Assembly: GCA_016235775.1 (NCBI GenBank)
Contig: JACRIU010000086.1
Location: 1-50,673, forward strand
Origin: Hydrogenophilales bacterium
GTDB lineage: Bacteria; Pseudomonadota; Gammaproteobacteria; Burkholderiales; Thiobacteraceae
Length of the DNA: 50,673 nt
Direction of reading: 5' to 3'
The notes under the pieces were generated by a model. It was not told the DNA's origin. It ran no database searches and saw nothing but the letters and a program-made list of their open reading frames with translations. Shown here in pieces: positions 38,459 through 48,325 of this stretch. A program made the translations under genes and the position numbers. The first letter of the stretch is position 1, and each line of letters opens with the position of its first letter.

Positions 38459-39955
38459 TTAAACCTCGTTCCGCCACTCCTGATCCTCGCCGTCGAACAA
38501 ACGGCCCGCTTCATGCAGGCCCCAGCTACCGGCGGCATAGGTATGGATGTAGTCGCGCTCCATCGCCCAGTATTTGATGATCGGATCAACGACGCGCCAA
38601 GCCCATTCCACTTCGTCGAAGCGGATGAACAGCGTGCGGTCGCCCTCGATTACGTCGAGGATGAGGTTCTCGTAGGCGTCGAGCGAGGCGCCGCCCTCGT
38701 CCTGGTAAAACGCGTTCATTTTGATGACGCGGGTATCCATCTCCAGCCCCGGCTGCTTGACATGCACTTCCATGTGCATGCTTTCCTGGGGCTGAATCGA
38801 TAGCACGATCCAGTTCGGCGCGATGGTTTGCAGCGGCGTTTCACGGAACAACTGCTGCGGCGGATGCTTTAAACGAATGGCGATCATCGACATCGACTTG
38901 GCCAGGCGCTTGCCGGTGCGCAGGTAAAACGGCACATCGCGCCAGCGCCAGTTGTCGATATAGAATTTGGCGGCGACGAAGGTTTCGGTCACCGAGCCCG
39001 GCTCGACGCCTTCTTCCTCCTGATAGCCCGGCACCTGCTCGCCGTTGACGAAGCCTTGCGCATACTGCGCGCGGAATGCGTGCGCGTTCACGGTGCGTTT
39101 GGAAATCGGCCGGATCGAGCGCAGCACCTTCACCTTTTCGTCCTGCACCGCATCGGCATCCATATTGGCCGGCGGCTCCATCGCCACCACGGTGAGCAAT
39201 TGCATCAGGTGGTTTTGCAGCATGTCGCGCATGGCGCCGGATTGCTCGTAATAGTCCGCACGTTTGCCGATACCGACATCTTCCGCCACGGTAATTTGCA
39301 CGTGATCGATGAAATTGCGGTTCCACAGCGGTTCGATCAGGGTGTTGGCGAAGCGGAACACCAACAGATTTTGCACCGTCTCCTTGCCCAGGTAGTGGTC
39401 GATGCGATACACCTGATCCTCATCGAAGTGGCGGTGCAGCACATCGTTGAGCATTTCCGCGCTTTCGATATCGACGCCGAAGGGTTTTTCCACCACGATG
39501 CGATGCAGGCCGCGCGGCTTGTTGAGGCCGCTCTTGTCCAGGTTGTTGATCACCGCGCCGAATTCGGCGGGCTTGATCGCAAGATAAAACACCACATGGG
39601 TGCAGGCGCCCATCTTGGGCGTGGCCAGCGCCTCTTTAAGCTTGTTGTAATCCTCGTGCTTGTGCAGCTCGCCCTGCACGTAGGTGAAGCGCGCCGCGAA
39701 CTTATCGAAAATTTCCTGCCGGAATTTGTCCTTCAGTTTCTTTTGCAGCGCCTCCAGCATGAAGCCGCGCCAATCGTCCTCGGAGAATGGCCGGCGGCCA
39801 AAGGCGAACAAGCTCATGTCCGGCGGCAAACGCCCCGCGCGCTCCAGGTGATACAGCGCGGGCAGCAGCTTGATCTGCGCCAGATTGCCGGTGGAGCCGA
39901 AAATCACGAAACTGCATGGCGCTTGATCCGCTTTGGTCGCTTGGGCTTTGTTCAT
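38459..39955 (-). CDS. zwf: Glucose-6-phosphate 1-dehydrogenase
   Basis: 498 residues. The dinucleotide-binding motif is [16 protein letters not shown] rather than the usual GA(S/T)GDLA-RKL-PALY. The active-site signature RIDHYLGKE is at 184-192, and the EKPFG loop at 156-160 is intact. It catalyses the first step of the oxidative pentose phosphate pathway in the cytoplasm. Its ATG overlaps the gnd stop codon (ATGA), so it is translated after gnd in one operon. Confidence 0.96.
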   Translation of the reverse strand: MNKAQATKADQAPCSFVIFGSTGNLAQIKLLPALYHLERAGRLPPDMSLFAFGRRPFSEDDWRGFMLEALQKKLKDKFRQEIFDKFAARFTYVQGELHKHEDYNKLKEALATPKMGACTHVVFYLAIKPAEFGAVINNLDKSGLNKPRGLHRIVVEKPFGVDIESAEMLNDVLHRHFDEDQVYRIDHYLGKETVQNLLVFRFANTLIEPLWNRNFIDHVQITVAEDVGIGKRADYYEQSGAMRDMLQNHLMQLLTVVAMEPPANMDADAVQDEKVKVLRSIRPISKRTVNAHAFRAQYAQGFVNGEQVPGYQEEEGVEPGSVTETFVAAKFYIDNWRWRDVPFYLRTGKRLAKSMSMIAIRLKHPPQQLFRETPLQTIAPNWIVLSIQPQESMHMEVHVKQPGLEMDTRVIKMNAFYQDEGGASLDAYENLILDVIEGDRTLFIRFDEVEWAWRVVDPIIKYWAMERDYIHTYAAGSWGLHEAGRLFDGEDQEWRNEV

Positions 39956-40869
39956 TTTCCGCCCCCCGCTTTCACCGCATGGCCGCCGAAGCCCTTGCGC
40001 ATCATGGCGATGAGCTTGGCGGGATAGTCATTCTTGCCTTGGGTGGCGAAGCGCATCATCAGCGACAGCGTCATCACCGGCGTCGGCACGCCTTGCTCCA
40101 CCGATTCCAGCGCAGTCCAGCGCCCCTCGCCCGAGTCGGGTACAAACGGCTCGATATTGTCCAGCGTCTGATCCTGGGCCAATGCGTCAGCAGTTAAATC
40201 CAAGAGCCAGGAACGCACCACGCTGGAGTGCCGCCACAGTTCGGCGATGGCGGCGATGTCGAGATCGAATTCGGATTTGGATTTCAGGAGCGCGAAGCCT
40301 TCGCCGAAGGCCTGCATCATGCCGTACTCGATGCCGTTGTGAATCATCTTGGTGAAGTGGCCGGAGCCCGCCGGGCCGCAGTGGTGCCAGCCGGTATCCT
40401 TGGTCGGCGCCAGCACTTGAATGTAAGGCGTGATGCGTTCGGCTGCGGCTTTTTCGCCGCCGAACATGATGCAGTAGCCGTTCTGCAAGCCCCAGATGCC
40501 GCCGGAGACGCCGGCATCGACGAATTGCAGTCCCTTTGCTTGGAGTTCTTTCTCGCGCCGCATGCCGTCCTTGTAAAAAGCGTTCGCGCCATCCACCACC
40601 AAGTCGCCGGGCGACAACAGGCCGATCAATTCAGCAAGGGCATCGTCCGTCGCCTGCCCCGCCGGGAGCATGAGCCACACACTGCGCGGCGCGGGCAAGG
40701 CGGCGACCAGGTCTTTGATCTCGCGCACCGCGGTCGCGCCGGTCTCCCGCGCCAAGGCTTCGGTGACATCGAAGCTGCGATTGTAGGCGACCACTTCGAC
40801 ATTGCCGCGCCGCAAGCGCCGCGCCATATTGCCGCCCATGTGGCCCAATCCGATCATGCCGATTCTCAT
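39952..40869 (-). CDS. gnd: 6-phosphogluconate dehydrogenase, short NAD-type
   Basis: 305 residues from the ATG at 40869, which has AAGGAGA 7 nt upstream. The N-terminal Rossmann fold [13 protein letters not shown] is followed by the catalytic region [19 protein letters not shown] and [15 protein letters not shown]. The length (about 300) and GVSGGIWGL form are those of the short, mostly NAD-preferring family (YqeC/GndA), not the 470-residue NADP enzyme. It oxidatively decarboxylates 6-phosphogluconate to ribulose 5-phosphate. First gene of a gnd-zwf operon, divergent from glgA. Confidence 0.94.
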   Translation of the reverse strand: MRIGMIGLGHMGGNMARRLRRGNVEVVAYNRSFDVTEALARETGATAVREIKDLVAALPAPRSVWLMLPAGQATDDALAELIGLLSPGDLVVDGANAFYKDGMRREKELQAKGLQFVDAGVSGGIWGLQNGYCIMFGGEKAAAERITPYIQVLAPTKDTGWHHCGPAGSGHFTKMIHNGIEYGMMQAFGEGFALLKSKSEFDLDIAAIAELWRHSSVVRSWLLDLTADALAQDQTLDNIEPFVPDSGEGRWTALESVEQGVPTPVMTLSLMMRFATQGKNDYPAKLIAMMRKGFGGHAVKAGGGK

Positions 40870-40941
40870 CACACTCTCCTTTTGTTGTTTCCTGCTTTTG
40901 CTATGCATCGGGCGGCCCTGCCTGCTTGCTAAGCCGCTTGC

Positions 40942-40947
40942 TATAAT
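40942..40947 (+). promoter_or_regulatory. Consensus -10 box upstream of glgA
   Basis: TATAAT lies 60 nt before the glgA ATG. No good -35 box is seen at the usual distance, so activator dependence is possible. Confidence 0.45.
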
Positions 40948-41006
40948 CAGCCGCTAAATCAGAAAAACATCTTTACACAGTAGCGCAAGCACCGCGCAAT
41001 GCAACC

Positions 41007-42470
41007 ATGACACCGTCAAGCCCTAAAATTCTTTTTGCCACTTCCGAAGCCCACCCGCTGATCAAGACCGGCGGGCTGGCGGATGTTTCCGGCGCCCTGC
41101 CCGCCGCACTGCATGCGCTGGGGGTGGACGTGAAAATACTCCTCCCCGGCTACCCCGCCGTATTACAGCAGGGCAAGCACGCCACGCCATTCGCTCAACT
41201 GCCCAATCCGTTCGCGCCGGGCACGGTGGAAATCCTCGAAACCCGGCTGCCCGAGACCGCCGTACCTGTTCTTATCGTCCGCTATGACGCCTTCTTTAAC
41301 CGGAAAGGGGGGCCCTATCAGCAGCCCGGAGGGAAAGATTGGCCGGATAACGCCCTGCGTTTCGGCCTGTTGTCCTATGTCGCGGCTTGGTTGGGCAGCA
41401 GCGGCAACCCCACCGCTTGGCAGCCGGACCTGATTCATTGCAACGATTGGCAGACTGGGTTAGCACCTGCCTATTTGCGTTTCTGGCCCGGCCGCAAGCC
41501 GCCTTCGATTATGACCATCCACAACCTTGCCTACCAGGGCGTGTTCGGCCCGGAGAGCGTGAAACCACTGCACTTGCCCGCGGAGAGTTTCAAAATCCAG
41601 GGCTTGGAGTATTACGGCAATCTCTCTTTCCTTAAGGCCGGCGTGTTCTACGCCGACCGCATCACCACCGTCAGCCCGACCTATGCGCGGGATATCCAGC
41701 AGGAGGCCTTGGGGTTCGGCATGCATGGGCTGCTGCATGAGCGGCGCTCGGTGCTCAGCGGCATCATCAATGGCATCGATACGAAGGAATGGGACCCGCA
41801 ACACGACCCGCACTTGCCGCATCGTTATAGCGCCAAGCGCCTAAACAACAAGGTGAAGAATAAAGCTGCCCTGCAACACGAGCTAGGATTAGCGGTCGAG
41901 GCACCAACCCCGCTGGTCGCGATCATCTCGCGCATCACCTATCAAAAAGGCTCGGACCTGGTGCTGGGCGTGATGCATGATCTGATACGCGAGGGCGTGC
42001 AATTCGCGCTGCTGGGCACGGGCGATGCGGCCATCGAGCAGGCTTTCGTGAATCTGGCCCGGGCGCACCCAGGCCGCATCGCCGTCACCATCGGCTATGC
42101 GGAAGATTTATCGCACCGCATGGAAGCCGGCGCAGATATGTTTTTGATGCCCTCGCGCTATGAGCCGTGCGGCCTCAACCAAATGTACAGCCAGCGTTAC
42201 GGCACGCCGCCTGTCGCGCACGCCACCGGCGGGCTGGCGGATACCATCGTACATGCGACGCCAACTCACATCGCCACCGGCGATGCGACGGGGTTTTTAT
42301 TCCGGGAAATGACTCACCACGCCTGTACCGATGCGGTACGGCGCGCGGTCAGGCTCTACCGCGACGCACCGCTGTGGCAGCAACTGCAAAGCGCCGGCAT
42401 GCAGCGCGATTTCTCATGGCAAAACAGCGCCGAGGCGTATCTGAAGTTGTATCGCTCACTTGCAGCATAA
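41007..42470 (+). CDS. glgA: Glycogen synthase (ADP-glucose type)
   Basis: 487 residues, the family norm. GT5 signature KTGGLADVSGALP with K20, plus the C-terminal RYEPCGLNQMYSQRYGTPPVAHATGGLADT donor-site region. It extends alpha-1,4-glucan from ADP-glucose. It is convergent with the glucan phosphorylase gene with a 38-bp gap. No glgB, glgC or glgX is present in the window. Confidence 0.95.
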   Translation: MTPSSPKILFATSEAHPLIKTGGLADVSGALPAALHALGVDVKILLPGYPAVLQQGKHATPFAQLPNPFAPGTVEILETRLPETAVPVLIVRYDAFFNRKGGPYQQPGGKDWPDNALRFGLLSYVAAWLGSSGNPTAWQPDLIHCNDWQTGLAPAYLRFWPGRKPPSIMTIHNLAYQGVFGPESVKPLHLPAESFKIQGLEYYGNLSFLKAGVFYADRITTVSPTYARDIQQEALGFGMHGLLHERRSVLSGIINGIDTKEWDPQHDPHLPHRYSAKRLNNKVKNKAALQHELGLAVEAPTPLVAIISRITYQKGSDLVLGVMHDLIREGVQFALLGTGDAAIEQAFVNLARAHPGRIAVTIGYAEDLSHRMEAGADMFLMPSRYEPCGLNQMYSQRYGTPPVAHATGGLADTIVHATPTHIATGDATGFLFREMTHHACTDAVRRAVRLYRDAPLWQQLQSAGMQRDFSWQNSAEAYLKLYRSLAA

Positions 42471-42508
42471 GATGAAGTAGCCATGCTCAACCCAACCTAC
42501 CTTTACTT

Positions 42509-45064
42509 TTACAACCAAGCCATCAAGCCCATCTCCAAGGGATGCGTCAGCAAGGGGTGGGACGGATACACGCGGATCCGGTAGTCGAGCCGGCCGCATA
42601 GATTCGGCGCGAGGTCCATGGCGAAGCGGTGCTCGCCGGTCTTGGCGTCGATGCCACGGAAATCGAAGCGGTAGTGATGAAAGTCCTTATTCTCGATTTT
42701 GTTCGGGCGCGAGATCAGCATCTCCACCACCACATCCTCCGGCAGCAGCCCGTTCAAGTTCAACGCCATCTCGAATTCCAGCATGTCGCCGAACTGGATA
42801 CGCTTTTTCGGCGTATCCACCCGCTGCATGCGCACCCCCGGCCAGGCGCCGCGCACGCGTGTCTTCCACACCGCCAGGGTGCGCGCATTCTCGTGGTCTT
42901 TTTGCGCATAGAGCCGGCCGCGCTTGCTCGCCGGCAGGTAGAAGCGGCTCACGTACTCGCCCACCATGCGGCTGGCGTTGAAGCGCGGCAGCAGCGATGC
43001 GATGGAGTGCTTGGCCATCTTCACCCACGACGGCGAATAACCCATCTTGTCGCGCTGGTAGTAGAGCGGGATCACATGATCTTGCAGGAGCTCATACAGG
43101 GTTTGGCTGTCTTCCTTGTTGCGCCGGTAGTCATCCATATATTCCGGCGAGGGCTTGATCGCCCAGCCATTCTTGCCATCGTAGCCCTCGCCCCACCAGC
43201 CATCGAGCACGGAAAGATTAATCACGGCATTGATGCCGGCTTTCATGCCCGAGGTGCCGGACGCTTCCAGCGGATACATCGGGGTATTGAGCCACACGTC
43301 CACGCCCGACACCATGCGCCGCGCCAATCCCAAATCATAGCCTTCGGTCATCAGGACACGGCCGACGAATTCCGGCATGTGCATGATGTGGTAGATCTGG
43401 CGGATCAAATCCTGTCCCGGATGATCCGCCGGATGCGCCTTGCCGGCGAAAACAAACAACACCGGGCGCTCGGCATCGGACATGATTTCGCGCAGCCAAT
43501 CCAGGTTTTCGAACAACAAGGCGGCGCGCTTGTAGGTGGCGAAGCGGCGCGCGAAGCCGATGGTCAGCACATTCGGATTGCCCGAGTCCGCCAGCTTGAA
43601 CATGCGGTCGAGATGCGCCTCCGAGCCATGGTTGCGGAAATGCTGCTGGGTCAAACGCGTGCGCACCAATTGCAGCATTTGCGACTTCAGCGTTTGATGC
43701 ACGCTCCAAAACAGGTGGTCGGGGATGGCTTCGATTTTTGACCAATATTCCACATCCGACATGCGGTGGCGCCATTCATAGCCCAGGTACTGGTCGAACA
43801 AGTCGGACCACTCCACCGCCAAAAAGGTCGGCACATGCACGCCGTTGGTGACATAGCTCATCGGGCTCTCGCCCGGATCGATCTGCGGCCACAAATCGGC
43901 GCAAATGCGCGACGACACGCCGCCGTGAATTTGCGATACGCCGTTGTGCGAACGGGAGCCGCGCAGCGCCAGCCCGGTCATATTGAAATCCGGCCCGCCA
44001 TCCTTGCGCCCGAGCGCCATGAATTCCTCGTGCGTGAGGCCCAGCTCCGGCAGCATGTCATGGAAGTAAGTCTCGATCATGCTTTCGGAGAAGTGATCGT
44101 GGCCGGCCGGCACCGGCGTGTGCGTGGTGAAAACGGTATTCACCGCGACCGCCTCCAGGGCGCCGGCGAAATCCAGGCCCTGGCCGCGCAGCATGCGGAT
44201 CCGCTCCAGCACCAGGAATGCGGCATGGCCTTCGTTGATATGCCATACCGTGGGCTTGAGTCCCATCTCGTGCAGCGCGCGCGCCCCGCCCACGCCGAGG
44301 ATGATCTCCTGCCGGATGCGCATATTGCGATCGCCGCCATAGAGCTGATGCACGATGTCGCGGTCTTCCAGCGTGTTTTCCTCCAAATCGGTGTCGAGCA
44401 AAAAAATCCGCACGTGACCGATGGTCGCTTCCCACACTTTCACCGTCACCGGGCTGCCGAGCAGAGACAGATGAAAATTCAACTCGCTCCCGTCGTCGCG
44501 CAACACCGGCTTGATCGGCAAGTCGTCGAAATCGGAATCGGCGTAATTGGCTATTTGCCGCCCTTCGGCATCGATGGTTTGGGTGAAATAGCCCTGGCGA
44601 TATAACAAGCCCACCGCCACGAACGGCAAGCGCATATCGCTCGCCGCCTTGCAGTGGTCGCCCGCCAGAATGCCCAGGCCGCCGGAATAGATCGGGAAGC
44701 TTTCATGAAAGCCGAATTCGAAGCAAAAGTACGCGACCAGATCGCTTTCCTTGAGCTGCTCTTGACCGCCCGCGCGCATCGGCTCGCCGTGATAAGTATC
44801 GTAAGAAGACAGCACGCGGTTATAAGTGGCGAGAAAAACCTGATCGTCCACCGCATCCACCAAGCGCTGCTCGTCGATGCGGCGCAGAAAGACGCGCGGG
44901 TTATGGCCGACCGCCCCCCACAGACCGGGATGCAGGCGCGCGAACAAGGTGCGCGTGGGCTTGTCCCAGCTATACCAGAGGTTGTTGGCCAGCTCTTCCA
45001 GACGCGCGAGCTTGCGCGGAATTTTGGGGGTGACTTCGATGCTGTAGGTGCTGCCGGATTTCAT
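42509..45064 (-). CDS. glgP: Alpha-glucan (glycogen) phosphorylase, short bacterial type
   Basis: 851 residues, of the alpha-glucan phosphorylase subgroup that carries an N-terminal DUF3417 domain (RKLARLEELANNLWYSWDKPTR) and lacks the long animal-type regulatory sites. The PLP lysine is K608 in GTSGMKAG. It releases glucose 1-phosphate from glycogen. With glgA it forms a make-and-break pair for storage glucan, arranged convergently. Start codon at 45064 follows GAGCAG. Confidence 0.93.
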   Translation of the reverse strand: MKSGSTYSIEVTPKIPRKLARLEELANNLWYSWDKPTRTLFARLHPGLWGAVGHNPRVFLRRIDEQRLVDAVDDQVFLATYNRVLSSYDTYHGEPMRAGGQEQLKESDLVAYFCFEFGFHESFPIYSGGLGILAGDHCKAASDMRLPFVAVGLLYRQGYFTQTIDAEGRQIANYADSDFDDLPIKPVLRDDGSELNFHLSLLGSPVTVKVWEATIGHVRIFLLDTDLEENTLEDRDIVHQLYGGDRNMRIRQEIILGVGGARALHEMGLKPTVWHINEGHAAFLVLERIRMLRGQGLDFAGALEAVAVNTVFTTHTPVPAGHDHFSESMIETYFHDMLPELGLTHEEFMALGRKDGGPDFNMTGLALRGSRSHNGVSQIHGGVSSRICADLWPQIDPGESPMSYVTNGVHVPTFLAVEWSDLFDQYLGYEWRHRMSDVEYWSKIEAIPDHLFWSVHQTLKSQMLQLVRTRLTQQHFRNHGSEAHLDRMFKLADSGNPNVLTIGFARRFATYKRAALLFENLDWLREIMSDAERPVLFVFAGKAHPADHPGQDLIRQIYHIMHMPEFVGRVLMTEGYDLGLARRMVSGVDVWLNTPMYPLEASGTSGMKAGINAVINLSVLDGWWGEGYDGKNGWAIKPSPEYMDDYRRNKEDSQTLYELLQDHVIPLYYQRDKMGYSPSWVKMAKHSIASLLPRFNASRMVGEYVSRFYLPASKRGRLYAQKDHENARTLAVWKTRVRGAWPGVRMQRVDTPKKRIQFGDMLEFEMALNLNGLLPEDVVVEMLISRPNKIENKDFHHYRFDFRGIDAKTGEHRFAMDLAPNLCGRLDYRIRVYPSHPLLTHPLEMGLMAWL

Positions 45065-45206
45065 TTCTGCTCCATCGAGAGGCTATTTATTGAGAAACCA
45101 TTGTTATTCGAACGCTATACAACGGGAGATTCATTGCCCCGTCATCTGCAAGGCTCATTCCATCATGATAGGCAAGGCCCGGCAAAAGCGCCAATCAGCG
45201 CGAATA

Positions 45207-45716
45207 TTATCTGAGGGGTCGAAGAATCAACTGATTCTCTCGCTGGGTAAATTCCAAGTGTTTGAGAAAGCTCATGCCCAGCAGAACCGTGTCGTCCATC
45301 ATGCCGTCTGAGAAATTTGCGGACACATCATGCACCACGATCGCGCCCAAGCACACCGAACCGAGGCGCGTCTCGAATGCCGGCGCCGCGCCATTGGCCG
45401 TGTTGACTTGCACCGCCGCGCCGCGCTTCAAGCCCAGCTCGCGCGCCAGCCGGCTCGATAACGCCACCGAAGTCGCGCCGGTGTCCAGCATGAAGGTGAC
45501 CTTCTTGCCGTTGATCTCCCCATCCGCCACATAGTGGCCCTGACGGTTGCGCTCGAGCACGACCATCCCATTACCGGTGACCGCCACCCGCTGATTCGGA
45601 TTCGACTGATTATCCATCCAACGCTGCGCCGCCCACCAGCCGCCACCCAAAATCAGCAGCCAGGCGATCCACAGCATCACCTTGCCGGAACTGCGATGCG
45701 GATTATCTTCGGACAT
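45207..45716 (-). CDS. Membrane-anchored retropepsin-like aspartic protease
   Basis: 169 residues. One membrane helix (about 13-30) is followed by a clan AA aspartic protease domain with the active-site motif LDTGA (D78) and the C-terminal LGMSFLKHLEF that is typical of the TIGR02281 family. Such proteins act as dimers, presumably in the periplasm. The substrate is unknown. It starts 6 nt downstream of the orn stop on the same strand and is probably in one transcript with it. Confidence 0.88.
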   Translation of the reverse strand: MSEDNPHRSSGKVMLWIAWLLILGGGWWAAQRWMDNQSNPNQRVAVTGNGMVVLERNRQGHYVADGEINGKKVTFMLDTGATSVALSSRLARELGLKRGAAVQVNTANGAAPAFETRLGSVCLGAIVVHDVSANFSDGMMDDTVLLGMSFLKHLEFTQRENQLILRPLR

Positions 45717-45721
45717 AGGAT

Positions 45722-46273
45722 TTACACTTTAATGAAATGCTCACGGTAATACTTCAGCTCTTCGATTGATTCGTAAATATCCGCGAGCGCGGTGTGCTTG
45801 CCTTCTTTGTTCACGCCGTTCGCGATCTCCGGCTTCCAGCGTTTCACCAATTCCTTGAAGGTGGATACGTCGAGGTTGCGGTAGTGAAAATATGCTTCCA
45901 GATCGGGGATGTGGCGCGCGAGAAAACGCCGGTCCTGGCAGATCGAGTTGCCGCACATCGGCGATTTGCCTTTGCCCACCAAGGGCTCCAGAAAGGCGAT
46001 CATCTGCGCGCCCGCTTCGGCTTCGGTCAGGGTGGAGGCGCGCACTTTGTCGATCAGGCCGGAACGGCCGTGGGTGGATTTATTCCAATCGTCCATCCCG
46101 TCCAGCACGCTATCCGCCTGATGCACCACCAAGGCCGGCGACTCGGCGATTGTATTCAATTCCGCATCTGTTATTACCAGTGCCACTTCCAACACACGGT
46201 CGGTATCGGGGAACAAGCCGCTCATTTCCATGTCAATCCAGATCAGATGATTATTGTCCGGCGCTTGTGCCAT
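45722..46273 (-). CDS. orn: Oligoribonuclease
   Basis: 183 residues, typical of Orn. DEDDh exonuclease with D14 and E16 in [10 protein letters not shown], and the C-terminal [21 protein letters not shown] containing the catalytic His and Asp. It degrades RNA fragments of 2-5 nt and the pGpG produced by c-di-GMP phosphodiesterases, so it completes the pathway of the HD-GYP and EAL enzymes above. It is divergent from the M48 protease (51-bp gap). Confidence 0.96.
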   Translation of the reverse strand: MAQAPDNNHLIWIDMEMSGLFPDTDRVLEVALVITDAELNTIAESPALVVHQADSVLDGMDDWNKSTHGRSGLIDKVRASTLTEAEAGAQMIAFLEPLVGKGKSPMCGNSICQDRRFLARHIPDLEAYFHYRNLDVSTFKELVKRWKPEIANGVNKEGKHTALADIYESIEELKYYREHFIKV

Positions 46274-46324
46274 AATGTTTTCCCATATTTATCAAATTTA
46301 ACTTATGAATTTAACCGGATCGTC

Positions 46325-47566
46325 ATGCAAACTTTTACCCTGATTTTTCTCGCCGCCTTGGCGCTGGCCACGGCCTTGCAACTTTGGCTTGCACGCCGTC
46401 ACATTGCGTACATTTTAACGCATAAGACCCAGGTTCCCGCCGCCTTCAGCGACAAAATCGGCCTGGAGGCGCATCAAAAAGCGGCCGACTACACGGTAGC
46501 CAAGACCCGTCTTTCCTTTATACACATCGCACTGGATGCTGCCGTGCTACTCGCCTTCACCCTCGGCGGCGGCATCGAATGGCTGACGCAAGCATGGCAG
46601 GGTGTATTCGATTCCCCCTTGCTGGAGGGCGCGGCGCTGCTGCTCAGCACGCTAATCCTGATGAGCGCGCTGGAAATCCCGCTCAGCCTGTACCGCGAGT
46701 TTGGCCTGGAGGCGCGATTTGGTTTCAACAAAATGACACTCGGCCTGTTCGTGCTCGATCTCATCAAACAAGCCGCATTGGGACTGGCCTTGGGCGTGCC
46801 GCTGGTGCTGGGCGTGTTGTGGCTCATGGGTGCGATGGGTGAATATTGGTGGCTGTATGTGTGGCTGGCCTGGGTCGGTTTCAATTTGCTGATCATTGCC
46901 GTGTATCCGGCCTTCATCGCGCCGCTGTTCAATAAATTCACGCCGCTCGAAGACACTGCGCTGAAATCGCGCATCGAAACGCTGTTGCAGAAATGCGGGT
47001 TTCACGCCAGCGGCCTGTTCGTGATGGATGGCTCCAAGCGCAGTGCGCACGGCAACGCCTACTTCAGCGGCTTCGGCAAAACCAAGCGCATCGTGTTTTT
47101 CGATACCCTGCTCAATAATCTGAGCGGCGATGAAATCGAAGCGGTCTTGGCGCATGAACTCGGCCACTTCAAGCGCCGCCATATCGTGAAGCGCATGGCT
47201 TGGCTGTTCAGTGCGAGCTTGATTGGCGTATGGGTGCTGGCCTATCTGATGCAAGCGAGTTGGTTTTATGCCTGCTTGGGGGTCGCCACCCAGACCCCCG
47301 CCACCGCCTTGCTGTTATTCGTGCTGGTAAGCCCGGTGTTTACCTTTTTGTTACATCCGCTGAGCGCGCGCTTATCGCGCAAGCACGAATTCGAGGCCGA
47401 CCAATACGCGGCGCAAACCTCCAGCGCCACGGCGCTGGTTCACGCGCTGGTGAAGATGTACGAGGACAATGCCTCCACCCTCACCCCTGACCCATTGCAT
47501 TCCGCTTTTTACGATTCCCACCCGCCTGCCGGCATCCGCATCGCGCGCCTGCAAGCAGCCAGTTAA
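46325..47566 (+). CDS. M48-family (Ste24-like) membrane metalloprotease
   Basis: 413 residues from the ATG at 46325; the longer in-frame reading runs over the antisense of orn and is rejected. It has several membrane helices, an N-terminal CAAX-protease-1 segment, the zinc motif HELGH at 277-281 and the third ligand in HEFEADQYA. The role is probably membrane protein quality control, as for HtpX/Ste24 relatives. It is followed after 14 nt by the cytochrome gene. Confidence 0.92.
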   Translation: MQTFTLIFLAALALATALQLWLARRHIAYILTHKTQVPAAFSDKIGLEAHQKAADYTVAKTRLSFIHIALDAAVLLAFTLGGGIEWLTQAWQGVFDSPLLEGAALLLSTLILMSALEIPLSLYREFGLEARFGFNKMTLGLFVLDLIKQAALGLALGVPLVLGVLWLMGAMGEYWWLYVWLAWVGFNLLIIAVYPAFIAPLFNKFTPLEDTALKSRIETLLQKCGFHASGLFVMDGSKRSAHGNAYFSGFGKTKRIVFFDTLLNNLSGDEIEAVLAHELGHFKRRHIVKRMAWLFSASLIGVWVLAYLMQASWFYACLGVATQTPATALLLFVLVSPVFTFLLHPLSARLSRKHEFEADQYAAQTSSATALVHALVKMYEDNASTLTPDPLHSAFYDSHPPAGIRIARLQAAS

Positions 47567-47580
47567 CCAGGAGATTCACC

Positions 47581-47886
47581 ATGCGCGCCCTATTCGCACT
47601 TCTCGCATTCATCAGCTTCAATCTTGCGCACGCCGCGCCTTTTGACAAAGGCGATGCTGCAAAAGGCAAGGCCCTCGCGGACAAGCAATGCCAAGCGTGC
47701 CATGTTTCGCTATTCAAAGGCGATGGCTCCGGCGTTTACACGCGCGCGGATCGCAAAGTCAAAACACCCGGCCAACTCACGGCGCGCATCTCCGGCTGCA
47801 ATGCCAACACCGGCGCGGGTTGGTTCCCGGAAGACGAGCTCCATGTCGCCGCTTACCTGAACAACACCTATTACAAATTCAAATAA
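47581..47886 (+). CDS. Small exported c-type cytochrome without a methionine ligand
   Basis: 101 residues. Signal peptide about 1-19, and one haem attachment site CQACH (C37, C40, H41). After the initiator there is no methionine at all, so the usual Met axial ligand is missing; H74 in DELHVAAYLN or another residue must serve, or the haem is five-coordinate. An extra cysteine occurs in SGCNANTG. AGGAG precedes the ATG. It lies between the M48 protease and phhB on one strand; the partner is unknown. Confidence 0.87.
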   Translation: MRALFALLAFISFNLAHAAPFDKGDAAKGKALADKQCQACHVSLFKGDGSGVYTRADRKVKTPGQLTARISGCNANTGAGWFPEDELHVAAYLNNTYYKFK

Positions 47887-47898
47887 GGAGCATCGGCC

Positions 47899-48234
47899 AT
47901 GACTGTCTGCGATCTCTCCAAAGGCAAATGCAAGCCGTGTGAAGGCGGCGTACCGCCGCTGACCGAGCCTGAGATTCAAGCGAATCTCACCCAACTGAGC
48001 GGCTGGCAAGTCGTGAGCGGCGAACTCGCCAAGACCTATTCATTCAAGAACTACTACGAGACCATGGCGTTCGTGAACGCCGCAGCGTGGGTGTCGCACC
48101 GCGAAGACCATCACCCGGATATCGAAGTTGGCTACAAGCAATGCCGCGTGCGCTATATCACGCATGCAATCGGCGGGTTGTCCGAAAACGACTTCATCTG
48201 CGCGGCGAAGATTGATGCCCTGTTCGATCTTTAA
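47899..48234 (+). CDS. phhB: Pterin-4a-carbinolamine dehydratase
   Basis: 111 residues. The family motif EDHHPDIEVGYKQCRVRYITHAIGG is present with the catalytic His pair. It recycles the pterin cofactor of phenylalanine hydroxylase and also occurs in organisms without that enzyme; no phhA is visible here. It lies 12 nt after the cytochrome stop. Its TAA is formed by the left end of the repeat 48231-48325. Confidence 0.94.
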   Translation: MTVCDLSKGKCKPCEGGVPPLTEPEIQANLTQLSGWQVVSGELAKTYSFKNYYETMAFVNAAAWVSHREDHHPDIEVGYKQCRVRYITHAIGGLSENDFICAAKIDALFDL

Positions 48235-48325
48235 CCACGGGGCACACGGAGAACACTGGGAATACTTTCAAGTTAAACCTCATTTGTTCTGTTTTCCCCG
48301 TGATCTCCGTGCCCCCCGTGGTTAA
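48231..48325. repeat. Inverted repeat between phhB and rsgA that supplies a stop and a start
   Basis: The left arm 48231-48262 (TTAACCACGGGGCACACGGA core) pairs with the right arm 48292-48325 (ending CCCCGTGGTTAA) across about 29 nt. The left end contains the phhB stop TAA, and the right arm contains every possible rsgA start codon (GTG at 48300, 48309 and 48318). A diverged relative of the repeats at 1208-1300 and 32362-32445. Confidence 0.88.

Noticed and set aside
45794..46324. Long N-terminal extension of the M48 protease
   Set aside because: It is antisense to orn, and the natural start of the hydrophobic N-terminus is at 46325.
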